Of a stretch of 64,000 bases of DNA, positions 53,116-62,579 are shown piece after piece. Location of the stretch: assembly GCF_008369125.1 (NCBI RefSeq), contig NZ_VOAY01000004.1, forward strand, positions 1-64,000, read 5' to 3'. The stretch comes from Allopusillimonas sp008369125. Lineage in GTDB: Bacteria; Pseudomonadota; Gammaproteobacteria; Burkholderiales; Burkholderiaceae_B. A program made the position numbers and the translations under genes. A model generated the notes under the pieces. The model saw only the letters and a list, made by a program, of their open reading frames with translations. It did no database searches and was not told the DNA's origin. The stretch's first letter is position 1; every line of letters begins with the position of its first letter.

Positions 53116-54366
53116 ATGGAGCTTCCCGAAAAATTGCTGTCATGCCAATGCTGTGTCGTCGGGGGAGGCCCGGCAGGAATGATGCTGGGCTTGCTGCTCG
53201 CACGTGCTGGCATAAAAACCGCCGTCATTGAAAAACACGGTGACTTTCTGCGTGACTTTCGGGGCGATACCGTCCACCCTTCGACCTTGCAGATACTGGA
53301 CGAACTGGGTCTTAAATCACGCTTCGATCAATTACCGCAGCAGCGTGTCAGCCAACTTGAGGTCATGCTGGCACATGGGCCCTGCGCCGTCGCAGACTTT
53401 CGCAAGCTCAAACCATTTCCATATCTTGCCCTGGTACCTCAGTGGGACTTGCTCGCACTTCTGGCCCAGGAATCAGCGCGCTACCCGTGGTACTCGCTGC
53501 ACATGCAGTCCGAAGCGATACGTTTGGTTCACGATGAGACCAGCGGGCGTGTCTGTGGCGTGCACGCCCAAACACCCAACGGCACGCTGCACATAAGGGC
53601 CGACCTGATCGTTGGTTGCGATGGACGACAGTCTATGTTGCGCCACGCTGCCGGAATGCACCCTCAAAATCTGGGTGCCCCCATGGATGTATTGTGGTTC
53701 AAGGTGCCAAGGGCAACGTGGCACCCCAAAGGCACCTATGGCGTACCGGGCAGAGGCAGCTTTCTCGTATTGCTGAACCGTGGTAACTACTGGCAGACCG
53801 CGGTCGTCATACCCAAAGGAGCGGCAGAGCGATGGCAGGCGCAGCCTCTTCAACTCTTCAGAGACAGCATCACCCGTCGTGCACCCTTTCTGAGTAATGA
53901 ACTTAATTCGTTGACATCTTGGGATGACGTCAAACTGCTGGAGGTGCGGGTAGATCGACTACAGCATTGGCACCAACCCGGCCTGCTATTTATCGGCGAT
54001 GCAGCGCACGCCATGTCACCCATTGGCGGGGTGGGCATAAATCTGGCCATACAAGATGCCGTCGCTGCCGCCAATATTATTGCCGCGCCGCTGCTTGCTG
54101 GGCTGCAGCCCAATGAATTAACGCTTGCACGCGTGCAACGCCGACGTATGCTGCCAACCCGACTTACCCAGCATATTCAGACCACACTACAGCGCCGACT
54201 GATCGCGCCAGCATTGCAAATGAATGAATCAGACGGGCCGATTGAAATACCCGCTCTGTTAAAACTGCTCTTGCGCTCGGACACCGTGCGCTCCATACCC
54301 GCCCGCATCTTCGGCCTGGGGTTCAGACGCGAGCACGTGCGTTCACCCGAATGCAAAATGCCGTAG
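53116..54366 (+). CDS. FAD-dependent monooxygenase (UbiH/PHBH-like)
   Basis: 416 residues. The FAD loop is CCVVGGGPAGMMLGLLLARA (about 12-31), the DG motif is LIVGCDGRQSMLRHAAGM, and the second FAD motif is LLFIGDAAHAMSPIGGVGIN (about 295-314), the complete set for group A flavin hydroxylases. RDFRGDTVHPSTLQILDELG is typical of the aromatic hydroxylase branch. It would hydroxylate an aromatic or quinone-like substrate with NAD(P)H and O2; the substrate is unknown. It is not in an operon with its neighbours. Confidence 0.87.
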   Translation: MELPEKLLSCQCCVVGGGPAGMMLGLLLARAGIKTAVIEKHGDFLRDFRGDTVHPSTLQILDELGLKSRFDQLPQQRVSQLEVMLAHGPCAVADFRKLKPFPYLALVPQWDLLALLAQESARYPWYSLHMQSEAIRLVHDETSGRVCGVHAQTPNGTLHIRADLIVGCDGRQSMLRHAAGMHPQNLGAPMDVLWFKVPRATWHPKGTYGVPGRGSFLVLLNRGNYWQTAVVIPKGAAERWQAQPLQLFRDSITRRAPFLSNELNSLTSWDDVKLLEVRVDRLQHWHQPGLLFIGDAAHAMSPIGGVGINLAIQDAVAAANIIAAPLLAGLQPNELTLARVQRRRMLPTRLTQHIQTTLQRRLIAPALQMNESDGPIEIPALLKLLLRSDTVRSIPARIFGLGFRREHVRSPECKMP

Positions 54367-54568
54367 TATCCTGTTAAATTAGAAGTAATAAGAAAACACG
54401 CATAGATGGGTTTACCTGGGCAAGAGCATCAAGATACCGCCAATGCTCTCCACATTCAAAAAATCACTCAAGCTAGTCGGTGACACAACAGACTTAAATT
54501 GTCTAGTTGGCGTCATTCAGCAACATGCTTGCATAAGCGTTACGCCACGCAAAAAAAGAGAGGCAAAT

Positions 54569-55213
54569 GTGAATGCGCTATTTCGAGACCGCATTGAGGC
54601 GGGACAACGATTAGGACAAGCCTTGCTTGAACGCCATGGCAAAAAACCCGGAACTCGCGTGCTCGGCCTGCCACGTGGCGGCGTGCCCGTTGCGAACGAA
54701 GTGGCACAAGCGTTGCATGCCCCCCTGGATGTACTGGTGGTCCGCAAGCTGGGCTTGCCTGCCCAGAAAGAATACGCAATGGGTGCGATAGCAAGTGGCG
54801 GCATCACGTATCTGGACGAAACAGTCATCAAGGCCATGCAAGTCAGCCGACAATCGCTCGAGGCCGTGATCGAGGCCGAATCCATAGAGCTGAGCAGACG
54901 CGAGCGCGCTTACCGAAATGGACGCAAACCACTAGACATCAAGAAGCAAAATGTCATATTGGTTGATGATGGCTTGGCCACCGGCGCCACCATGCGTGCC
55001 GCCATCGCCGCAGCAAAAGCCATGAAACCTGCCCGTATTATTGTGGCTGTACCTGTGGCTGCTGCCGAAACCATTGAAGAAATACGGCGAGAAGTCGACG
55101 AAATAATTAGTTTGGCAACCCCCTTTCCCTTTCGTGCGGTAGGCGTATGGTACGAGTACTTTCCGCAAACCACCGATGAAGAAGTTCAGGCGTTGGTTAG
55201 TCTGACTAATTAA
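54569..55213 (+). CDS. Phosphoribosyltransferase-domain protein
   Basis: 214 residues from a GTG at 54569 with AGAGAGG before it; the longer frame from 54443 lacks a ribosome site. Family start NALFRDRIEAGQRLGQALLE, then RVLGLPRGGVPVANEVAQAL, and the PRPP loop NVILVDDGLATGATMRAA (about 132-149). This is the type I PRTase group often found with erythromycin esterase or dienelactone hydrolase domains; its substrate is unknown. It stands alone. Confidence 0.85.
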   Translation: MNALFRDRIEAGQRLGQALLERHGKKPGTRVLGLPRGGVPVANEVAQALHAPLDVLVVRKLGLPAQKEYAMGAIASGGITYLDETVIKAMQVSRQSLEAVIEAESIELSRRERAYRNGRKPLDIKKQNVILVDDGLATGATMRAAIAAAKAMKPARIIVAVPVAAAETIEEIRREVDEIISLATPFPFRAVGVWYEYFPQTTDEEVQALVSLTN

Positions 55214-55410
55214 GCTGTTGGTATTGAGCTACGCCACGCTATCCTGGATATCGCGCTCAAGGCTGCAGCATCTTGAGTGCAAACGCGCATAAGCCTTAAG
55301 CTGGCTTCCTAGCACCCAGGCCCCGGTACACTACGCATTACACTGTTTTTCTGACGCTACGAGAAGTCTGTAAGAGTCTGGCCAATGCGCTGTTATTCCA
55401 GGATAAATCC

Positions 55411-55797
55411 ATGAACACAATCAAGCTTGCGATACCAATTCTGCTATTTGGTCTTGTCGGTCCTGCGCTTGCCGCGAGCCCTGCCTGCGAGCGCAAGGAA
55501 GTTGAGATAAAAAACCAAATTCAGCATGCGAAGGAAAATAATAATATGCACCGAGTGCGGGGGCTAGAAAAAGCCCTCTCGCAAGTACAGGCTCACTGTA
55601 CAGATGCTGCCTTAATTAAAGACAAAAAAGAAGATATTGCTGAGCAACAAGAAGACATCGACGAGCTGCTTGAAGAGATCCAGCAAAAACAATCTGAAGG
55701 TCAGTATGACAAAGTACAGAAGCTAGAACGAAAATTAGGGCGCGAGCGTGAAGAGCTGCAATCGCTTCAGCATGAACTTAAAGAACTTGAAGCCTGA
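55411..55797 (+). CDS. DUF1090 (YqjC-like) periplasmic protein
   Basis: 128 residues. A signal peptide (about 1-22, LLFGLVGPALAAS) is followed by ACERKEVEIKNQIQHAKENN and the conserved RVRGLEKALSQVQAHC with two Cys, then a coiled coil (KKEDIAEQQEDIDELLEEIQ, KLERKLGREREELQSLQHEL). E. coli YqjC belongs to this family; the function is unknown. It is monocistronic. Confidence 0.88.
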   Translation: MNTIKLAIPILLFGLVGPALAASPACERKEVEIKNQIQHAKENNNMHRVRGLEKALSQVQAHCTDAALIKDKKEDIAEQQEDIDELLEEIQQKQSEGQYDKVQKLERKLGREREELQSLQHELKELEA

Positions 55798-55838
55798 AAG
55801 GCTTTTAAACAAACCAGCCTACGCCAAGTCTTTAATAA

Positions 55839-56147
55839 ACACCTGCCACTCGTGTTTTCTTCCATCTAAACGATTCGCATGGTCTCTCGGATTTCAGCCT
55901 TGATTCATATCTTCTCCAAGCCGGCGGGCAGAAAGAAATCCGGCCACACTGGTTCCTGGGTGGATCGCTGGCGTACCACTCTGTGCGTCTGGACGGGCGA
56001 TGTGATAAGCGAGTTAGCGGAACGGGCGACCTAGGCTATCTTGGCGTCGTCCTCAAGCAAGAAACAGACACCTGGCATTACACAGGGCAGTTTTCGAAAT
56101 ACCTCAGCAGCAACGCTGGCATGGTGAAGATGATGATGCCTTTCTAG
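55839..56147 (+). pseudogene. Autotransporter-type beta-barrel fragment
   Basis: An open frame without a start codon reads SDFSLDSYLLQAGGQKEIRP then HWFLGGSLAYHSVRLDGR, GDLGYLGVVLKQETDTWHYT, and stops after MVKMMMPF. The alternation and the text 'LQxGGQKEIxPxWFLGGSLAY...GYxGVxLK' resemble the translocator barrels of autotransporters. Stops precede it and the end is abrupt, so only part of one gene remains. Downstream, 56182-56204 holds a hairpin (CCAGGCATT with its complement). The rest of 55798-56370 shows nothing else. Confidence 0.5.
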
Positions 56148-56370
56148 GGGGCAGATTCAGGTGTTCGTGGATTGGCGACGGCCAGGCATTCGGCAAATGC
56201 CTGGCGCCGAGAGTTCGCTGCGTTCAACATGAGGTGAGACGCGCACCGACTCAAGCGCACCCATACCGGGCGCGCAGCAAAAAGGCCCTGCTTATCGATG
56301 TAAACAGAGCCTTTGAGGCGCCTACTGAATTAGTTTAAAACTGATTACATATTTTCGATCAAAATCTGCA

Positions 56371-56706
56371 CTAACTCGCCCGAAATGTTGACGTGACGAC
56401 CACGACGCGAATGGCAACAACGACGTACACAATGATCAGGCCCAATTTAAAGATAAAGGGATGTCGCAGTTTGTTTAGTTGACTCATGCCATCCAGCAGA
56501 TTCAAGACAATCAATGCCAAGGCGATGCCTACTACGCCATAACCGAGAAAGCGTTGCAGCGTCGAATCGGCAAACACCCCAACGGGATTTTCCAGCTGAA
56601 AGTGGCCGGCGGCTAGCAGCAGCGTGCACATCAATAGGTTTCGTAAATGATCAAAGATCAGCTTTATTTTGTCATGCACAACAAACTTTTCTAGTAGTTT
56701 CAACAT
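56371..56706 (-). CDS. Small three-helix membrane protein
   Basis: 111 residues. Hydrophobic segments at about 24-37 (LLMCTLLLAAGHF), 54-70 (GYGVVGIALALIVLNLL) and 87-105 (KLGLIIVYVVVAIRVVVVT). The layout recalls PsiE-like or DUF202-like inner membrane proteins, but I cannot assign a family. The ribosome site is weak. It lies downstream of the PafA-like gene on the same strand, 315 bases away. Confidence 0.55.
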   Translation of the reverse strand: MLKLLEKFVVHDKIKLIFDHLRNLLMCTLLLAAGHFQLENPVGVFADSTLQRFLGYGVVGIALALIVLNLLDGMSQLNKLRHPFIFKLGLIIVYVVVAIRVVVVTSTFRAS

Positions 56707-56872
56707 TGCTCGCGATCATGATAAGTTGAGACACCTGTAGATGTGCCGGAGAAAGATGGCGAATCAACGAAGCCACAACGTGTTTCCCGCTAAAGGCAGT
56801 TCATAGAGCGCAAATAAGGTACACAATGCCTCGATCCGGCGAGCTTCAGCCTGGCGAATATTGCTTAATGGT

Positions 56873-57010
56873 CTAACCTCCCACAATAGAAACCTCATAG
56901 TACGAGATTCCTTGTTTGAGAGCATCGCGGATCCACGCCACAACATCCCTGCTAGTGAGCGCGCCTGATTTTCTGGTCAACTCGCGCTCACTATCTTTCG
57001 CCGGGCTCAT
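56873..57010 (-). CDS. Small ORF after the PafA-like gene
   Basis: 45 residues, starting MSPAKDSERELTRKSGALTS and ending ISYYEVSIVGG; the ATG lies 11 bases after the PafA-like stop. Composition is protein-like with one amphipathic helix (RDVVAWIRDALKQGI). There is no strong ribosome site, so translation would rely on coupling. A different frame continues with protein-like text (LSNIRQAEARRIEALCTLFA), so this could also be a frameshifted remnant of a longer gene. Confidence 0.3.
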   Translation of the reverse strand: MSPAKDSERELTRKSGALTSRDVVAWIRDALKQGISYYEVSIVGG

Positions 57011-57021
57011 TTTCACAGCCG

Positions 57022-58746
57022 TTATTTGTTGCCCTGCATCACTTCCATCAAAGGCGAGCCACGCGCACCGGACGGTGGCTTGATGCCCAATAAAGCCGCC
57101 AATGTTGGGGCGATTTCGATCGGTTCAATCGGTCTATACACTCGATTTCCCTTGAACTGGCCACCGACAAACACCACGGGCACAAACGTGTCGTAGCGCC
57201 ACAACGAGCCATGTTCTACGGTCACACTTTCGCCGTCGAATTCATTGATGAAGTGACCAGACTTGAATGCCAGATAGATATCGCCCGAGCGTTGCGGGTT
57301 GTAATTACGGAGAACCGCACGGGTCAGAGCGCTGTCGTCCACTGCACCTTGCTGCAAGGCCGTACTTGATACGGCTAGCACAACGTCAGGTCGAGCCATC
57401 AATACCTGTGCAGCCGCTTGCTCTATTTTCTCTTGATCCAAACCCTTTTCCAGAATGGCCTTACGATTCAAATACACATACGGAGGAAAGTACTCCTGAA
57501 TTAGCGGCTGCTGAAAACCTAAGCGCTGCTTCAGTTCGACAATCTCGGGCACCTCATCCCATTTTTCTGGCGACACGTAGGCCGCAGGAATACCCAAAGT
57601 ATGAAGATAGCCCGGCGCTTCGGACGCACCGTGATCGGCCGACAGTACGATGACGGTATTTTCCAAACCGATATGTTTGTCCACATAGGCAAACAAGTCC
57701 GCCAAGGTGAGATCCAAACGTAACATATTGTCTTCCGCCTCCAGGCTCGAAGGACCAAACACATGGCCTACGTAATCAGTGGATGAGAAACTGATCGACA
57801 GATAGTCCGTCACCTCATCCTTGCCTATGTCTTCCGCAGCGATCAGTGCCTTGGCAAAGCTCAGGGTCAAATCATCACCAGCAGGACTCAGGGTCAAAAA
57901 AGTGTTGAAGTAGCCGTTGTCTGCCGGGCCGTATGCGTGGGGAAATACCCGACCGAAACCGGGAAAGACGGTTTCCCAAGGCTGATCATCGGCCGCGCCA
58001 AATTGATAGCTCGCCGGGTCATTGAGTAAAGTCCAGGATTGGCCAGAATATTTTTTTGCCAGTTTTTGCGCATTCCAATCGTTCACCCATTGCGGGTAAG
58101 CCTGATAGTAATACTGGCTAGTGACAAACTCGCCGGACTGCTTGGAAAACCAGAAGGCCTTACCTGCATGACCGGCCATGGCCACCGCACCGCGATCTTT
58201 AACCGATACACCAAACAGTTTGGCCTTGCCCGCCGTGGCGATGGCCAGCTCATCGGCGAAGGTGGAGGTTTCAATAGCCAAAGGGGAACGACCATCGCTG
58301 GTCGCGACCTTCTGGGTTGGGTCAATCTCTGTAGCCTTAACCACCCCGGCGCCCTGGCTGAGGATGGGGTAGTCCGCATCCTCAATGTTGTATTTGAGTT
58401 TGCCACTGTCTCGATCCAGCCAAACGTTAGCCACCATGCCGTGCTCGGAGGGATAAGCACCGGTGGACAGCGAGGTGTGGCCAACGATGGTTTCGGTGTT
58501 GGCATGGGTGTAGTTGGCGTTGGCGTACCAGATGCCGTCCTTGAGCAGGTAGCGAAAACCGCCCTCGCCCATGTTTTTGAGGTAGCGCTCTGGCAAGTCG
58601 CCACGCAACTGATCGACGGTAATCTGTAAAACCAGCTTTACCATAGGCTTAACATTTTCCATCTGCCCCGCAGCGTAAGGCGGTAGCATCAACAATGCCG
58701 CACCGATGAGTATCAAGCTAAGTGATAACGATTTTTTTTCAGTCAT
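57022..58746 (-). CDS. PafA-like alkaline phosphatase family protein
   Basis: 574 residues. A signal peptide (about 1-27, LILIGAALLMLPPYAAGQ) indicates the periplasm. The alkaline phosphatase fold shows the metal Asp in LQITVDQLRGDLPERY, the nucleophile Thr in NANYTHANTETIVGHTSLST (Thr in place of Ser, as in PafA), ISFSSTDYVGHVFGPSS, and ADHGASEAPG with zinc ligands. It should release phosphate from monoesters. It ends near SPLMEVMQGNK. The context of exported proteins around it suggests an envelope function in an acquired cluster. Confidence 0.88.
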   Translation of the reverse strand: MTEKKSLSLSLILIGAALLMLPPYAAGQMENVKPMVKLVLQITVDQLRGDLPERYLKNMGEGGFRYLLKDGIWYANANYTHANTETIVGHTSLSTGAYPSEHGMVANVWLDRDSGKLKYNIEDADYPILSQGAGVVKATEIDPTQKVATSDGRSPLAIETSTFADELAIATAGKAKLFGVSVKDRGAVAMAGHAGKAFWFSKQSGEFVTSQYYYQAYPQWVNDWNAQKLAKKYSGQSWTLLNDPASYQFGAADDQPWETVFPGFGRVFPHAYGPADNGYFNTFLTLSPAGDDLTLSFAKALIAAEDIGKDEVTDYLSISFSSTDYVGHVFGPSSLEAEDNMLRLDLTLADLFAYVDKHIGLENTVIVLSADHGASEAPGYLHTLGIPAAYVSPEKWDEVPEIVELKQRLGFQQPLIQEYFPPYVYLNRKAILEKGLDQEKIEQAAAQVLMARPDVVLAVSSTALQQGAVDDSALTRAVLRNYNPQRSGDIYLAFKSGHFINEFDGESVTVEHGSLWRYDTFVPVVFVGGQFKGNRVYRPIEPIEIAPTLAALLGIKPPSGARGSPLMEVMQGNK

Positions 58747-58925
58747 AAATTGTCTTTTTAATAAGCCATAAATACAGTGCGCCCGGTTCGGTCAGGGTGC
58801 TACAAATAGGGGCCGATTGTTTTAGATCCCGTTATACCTCCAACTCACCGTTGCTGTGAATTGCCCGTTGAGGCAAAAAGAAGAAGGCCTTTTAGAACTA
58901 TGGGTCGGTTCAAGCCCAAGTTGAT

Positions 58926-59123
58926 TCATGACGGCTGGCCGTAGCCGCTCACTTCTTGCCCTTTAGGCCACTTTATTTTGCCCCAAAGGGCAATTGAGTC
59001 TTGATGGGTGGATGTGATGAAATCGAAACGCAATAATGCCGAGTTGCAATCCATTTCGATTTCGGATCGCGTCAATTCGCCGGTTGGTGGCTGCATGATT
59101 TTCGATGGCTTCTCCTCCGACAT
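58926..59123 (-). CDS. Small hypothetical protein
   Basis: 65 residues from an ATG at 59123 with GGGAGG three bases upstream. Text: MSEEKPSKIMQPPTGELTRS and IEMDCNSALLRFDFITSTHQ, ending PKGQEVSGYGQPS. The SEIEMDC...LRF pattern resembles the C-terminal part of 'surface-adhesin E'-type small proteins but is too short to be sure. No export signal is present. It lies divergent from the DUF1254 genes. The remaining 58747-58925 shows no feature. Confidence 0.38.
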   Translation of the reverse strand: MSEEKPSKIMQPPTGELTRSEIEMDCNSALLRFDFITSTHQDSIALWGKIKWPKGQEVSGYGQPS

Positions 59124-59297
59124 CACCCTCCCGATGCACGCATGCTGAAGCTGGAGTCCGGGCGGTGTAAATCGGATCAAATAAACTGCGGCGGCGACAG
59201 CTTTTAGAGTTTGGCCTTGTGTATCTGAAAGCACTTAAGACCAGTTCAACAACCGCCAGAGATAATACAAACAAGTTACAAGTGAGGAGAAATCACG

Positions 59298-60758
59298 ATG
59301 AACAAACTTTCCAACTCGGGCTTTAGGTTCGCCCTGGCTGGTGTGTTGACGCTTGGCCTGCTGGTGGCCGGCGGCAAGCCCGCTGCCGCTGCCGAGACGC
59401 CGCCGGTCACACTCAGTACCGCGCAGCTCAAGGCCATTGCCGAGGAAGGCTTCGTTTACGGCCTGCCGCTAGTGATGAACTACGCCATCATGAACGAATA
59501 CGCGGTCAACAAAAACACGGACCAGTTCAAGGCACCGTTCAACCACATCAAGAACGAGCCGCGCGTCTATACCTACAAAGACACTGCGGTCCTCAGCCCG
59601 AATAGCGATACGCCGTACTCGCTTGCATGGCTGGACCTGCGTGCCGAGCCCGTCGTGATCACGGTGCCCGAGGTCGACAGCGGCCGTTACTACTCCGTGC
59701 AACTGGTTGATGGCAACCTCTACAACGATGGCTACATCGGCAGCCGTGCAACCTCCAACAAAGCCGGCTCCTATGCGGTTGCCGGGCCCGACTGGCAAGG
59801 CGGCTCGCCCGAGGGCGTCGGCAAGGTCTTCCATTCGACAACGCCCTTCATGCTCGTCATCTTCCGCACTCAGCTGTTCAACCCCAAGGACATGCCCAGT
59901 GTGGAAAAGATCCAGGCCGGATTCAATATTCAGCCACTGTCGGCATTCCAGAACAAGCCCGCACCAGCTGCGGCGCCAGTGATCGACTTCTTGCCTGCGA
60001 CATCGGCCGGGGTCAAAACGCACTTCTGGAGCTATCTCAGCGCTGCACTTAATTACATTCCGGAGTCCGACAAAGACAAGGACATCCGCGCCAAACTGGC
60101 CAAGATCGGTGTCGGTCCAGGGAAGGCCTTCAACATGAACAGTCTCTCGCAAGAGCAACAGCAGGCGATGGCCGAGGGGATGAAAGCCGGTGACGCCAAG
60201 GTCGACGAATTCGTAGCCCGTGGTGCCACCGATGTCAATGGCTGGCAGGTCGGATCCTTGTGGGGCGATAGCGATTTCTACAATGGCGACTGGCTCAAGC
60301 GTGCTGGCGGCGGCAAGGCCGGGATCTACGGCAACGACGCCGCTGAAGCTATGTATCTGTTGGGCCGGACCGATGCCAAGGGCCAGACCCTGGATGGCAG
60401 CAAGCACAACTACACCCTCACCTTCCCCGCCGGTTCGTTGCCGCCGGTCAACGCATTCTGGTCGGTGACCATGTATTACAGTGACAGCCAACTGCTGGTC
60501 GAAAACCCGATCAACCGTTACCTGGTCAATTCCCCCATGCTGCCGGACATGAAAAAGAATGCCGACGGTTCGTTGACCATCTACATGCAGCACAAGTCAC
60601 CTGGCAAGGACAAGGAGTCGAACTGGCTGCCGGCGCCCGACGGCCCGATCTACTTGGCCTTGCGCATGTACTGGCCCAAGCCAGCTACCGAGGATTCTTC
60701 GGTCTTGCCTCCCGGCAAAGGCACTTGGCAGCCACCGGGAATTGTGGTTGCCAACTGA
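59298..60758 (+). CDS. DUF1254/DUF1214 exported protein, copy 1
   Basis: 486 residues with a signal peptide (about 1-34, LTLGLLVAGGKPAAAA). DUF1254 lies at about 60-200 (EEGFVYGLPLVMNYAIMNEY, DTAVLSPNSDTPYSLAWLDL, DSGRYYSVQLVDGNLYNDGY) and DUF1214 at about 365-470 (YTLTFPAGSLPPVNAFWSVT, YLVNSPMLPDMKKNADGSLT). The function is unknown; the two domains form a beta-rich fold. AGGAG precedes the ATG. GC content is visibly higher than in the next copy. It forms a tandem pair with the gene at 60833. Confidence 0.88.
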   Translation: MNKLSNSGFRFALAGVLTLGLLVAGGKPAAAAETPPVTLSTAQLKAIAEEGFVYGLPLVMNYAIMNEYAVNKNTDQFKAPFNHIKNEPRVYTYKDTAVLSPNSDTPYSLAWLDLRAEPVVITVPEVDSGRYYSVQLVDGNLYNDGYIGSRATSNKAGSYAVAGPDWQGGSPEGVGKVFHSTTPFMLVIFRTQLFNPKDMPSVEKIQAGFNIQPLSAFQNKPAPAAAPVIDFLPATSAGVKTHFWSYLSAALNYIPESDKDKDIRAKLAKIGVGPGKAFNMNSLSQEQQQAMAEGMKAGDAKVDEFVARGATDVNGWQVGSLWGDSDFYNGDWLKRAGGGKAGIYGNDAAEAMYLLGRTDAKGQTLDGSKHNYTLTFPAGSLPPVNAFWSVTMYYSDSQLLVENPINRYLVNSPMLPDMKKNADGSLTIYMQHKSPGKDKESNWLPAPDGPIYLALRMYWPKPATEDSSVLPPGKGTWQPPGIVVAN

Positions 60759-60832
60759 TCCAGCATAGGCAACGCCGAGCTGCAATCGATATTAATCAAT
60801 GACACCTATTTGCAACTTTGGAGATAACGGCG

Positions 60833-62413
60833 ATGAATAAACAAAGAAATAGGACAGGCTGGGTCATTTACCCAATGGCTTGCGCAGTGTTCTCGGTGTG
60901 TATGAACCCCGCCTATGCAGAGCAGGTGACCCCTGGGTATAACCATAAGATTCCTGCAAAAATCATGACCCCGGACAAGGTGGAAACACCCATCGGCACA
61001 TTGAACTTCTTTGATGGCATGCCTGATCACGCGACTGTCGAGAAGGTCTACGACAACCTTGATCTTATGCGCGGAACGGAAGCCTTTCTAAGTGGCATTC
61101 CCGCCACCTCGATCGAAGGTATGCGTCTGGGCTTCATAGACATGGGCGCCGATGCGCCGAACAAAGCCATCATTATGGATAAGCTACTCGACTCCAGCCC
61201 TTTGTTCCTTACTGGCAACACTGATACGGTTTACTGTCTTGCATTTCTCGACCTCAAGAAGGACGGCGCAACCGTCGTGGAGATTCCTCCCAAATCGGGG
61301 CCAGGGACCGTAGACGACGCCTATTTTCGTTTCGTGACAGACATGGGGATTCCTGGGCCCGACGCGGGTAAGGGTGGCAAGTATCTGATCCTGCCACCTG
61401 ACTACGACGGCGACCTCGACCCGCCTATCGGCGGTATGAAGGCCGAGGTTGATGGAGAAACCTACTTCGTTTCCAAATCCAGAAGCTATATCAATCTCCT
61501 GTTCCTACGTGGATTTCTGGTGGACGGAAAGCCTGATGTTGCAACTGCTATGTTTGAAAACGGCCTAAAGATCTACTCACTGAAGAACGCGGCCAACCCT
61601 CCCAAGATGGAGTTCATTAGTGGTTCGGGGAAAAGCTTCAACACCATTCATGCGAACACCTACGATTTCTACGAAGAACTGCACACCGTAATCGAGCGCG
61701 AACCAGTATCAATGCTGGAACCGCAGCTACTCGGGATTTTTTCATCCATCGGCATTGAAAAAGGCAAGCCGTTCAACCCCGACGCACGAATGAAGAAGAT
61801 CCTCACGCATGCCGTTGCCATTGGCAACGCGACCGCTCGGGCCATCACGTTTCGTCCTCGACTTGAGGGATTTTCCTATTATCCCGACAGCGGATGGGGA
61901 ACAGGTTTTGTTGGCGGCTCCTACCAATGGCTGAAAGATGGTGGCAAGGGTGGACGTAACCTGGACGCACGAACACTTTTCTTTTACCAGGCCACGGCTA
62001 ACACGCCTGCAATGGTCGAGGAAATGGTGGGCAAAGGATCGCAATACGCCGTTACCACAGTGGACAAGAATGGCGATTACCTTCATGGCGACAAGACCTA
62101 TCGGTTAAAACTTCCGGCCAATGTTCCTGCCGCAAACTTCTGGTCGGTGGTGGTCTATGACCCGCAGACTCGCTCCGAACTGCAAACCAGTCAACCGTTC
62201 CCAAGCAAGAACAACAAGCGGGATGCTTTGAAGGAGAACGCTGACGGCTCTGTGGACTTGTATTTCAGCCCGAAAGCACCTCAAGGTAAGGAAGCCAATT
62301 GGATCCAGACTGTTTCTGGCAAAGGGTGGTATCCAATTTTGCGTCTCTATGGCCCATTGGAACCCTGGTTTAAAAAGACATGGCGACCCGGTGACCTAGA
62401 GTTGGCAAATTAG
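60833..62413 (+). CDS. DUF1254/DUF1214 exported protein, copy 2
   Basis: 526 residues from the ATG at 60833, which has GGAG upstream (a TTG five codons earlier is inside that site). A signal peptide (about 1-29) is followed by DUF1254 (about 55-190: GMPDHATVEKVYDNLDLMRG, LFLTGNTDTVYCLAFLDLKK) and DUF1214 (about 415-515: YRLKLPANVPAANFWSVVVY, DALKENADGSVDLYFSPKAP). It shares the domain plan with copy 1 but the sequence is clearly divergent, so they are not a recent duplication. It lies 74 bases after copy 1, probably in one transcript. Confidence 0.88.
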   Translation: MNKQRNRTGWVIYPMACAVFSVCMNPAYAEQVTPGYNHKIPAKIMTPDKVETPIGTLNFFDGMPDHATVEKVYDNLDLMRGTEAFLSGIPATSIEGMRLGFIDMGADAPNKAIIMDKLLDSSPLFLTGNTDTVYCLAFLDLKKDGATVVEIPPKSGPGTVDDAYFRFVTDMGIPGPDAGKGGKYLILPPDYDGDLDPPIGGMKAEVDGETYFVSKSRSYINLLFLRGFLVDGKPDVATAMFENGLKIYSLKNAANPPKMEFISGSGKSFNTIHANTYDFYEELHTVIEREPVSMLEPQLLGIFSSIGIEKGKPFNPDARMKKILTHAVAIGNATARAITFRPRLEGFSYYPDSGWGTGFVGGSYQWLKDGGKGGRNLDARTLFFYQATANTPAMVEEMVGKGSQYAVTTVDKNGDYLHGDKTYRLKLPANVPAANFWSVVVYDPQTRSELQTSQPFPSKNNKRDALKENADGSVDLYFSPKAPQGKEANWIQTVSGKGWYPILRLYGPLEPWFKKTWRPGDLELAN

Positions 62414-62579
62414 TCGTAGCCAAAAAAACATGAACCATGGCCGGAAATCGCCGGGCGGTTCAGTGGCTGTTAGTGCAAGTCCAGACTGGGTCGAGTGGCC
62501 CGGTTTCGTCCGTTTGGAGCAGCATTCGCAGCATGCCACTCTGAACGCGCCCAGTCATTTATGCAATCTTGATCATTGG

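Noticed and set aside
59469..60593. 374-codon minus-strand frame opposite DUF1254 copy 1
   Set aside because: A shadow of a GC-rich gene: Val/His/Arg-rich text with no domain, while the plus strand encodes a clear DUF1254/DUF1214 protein.
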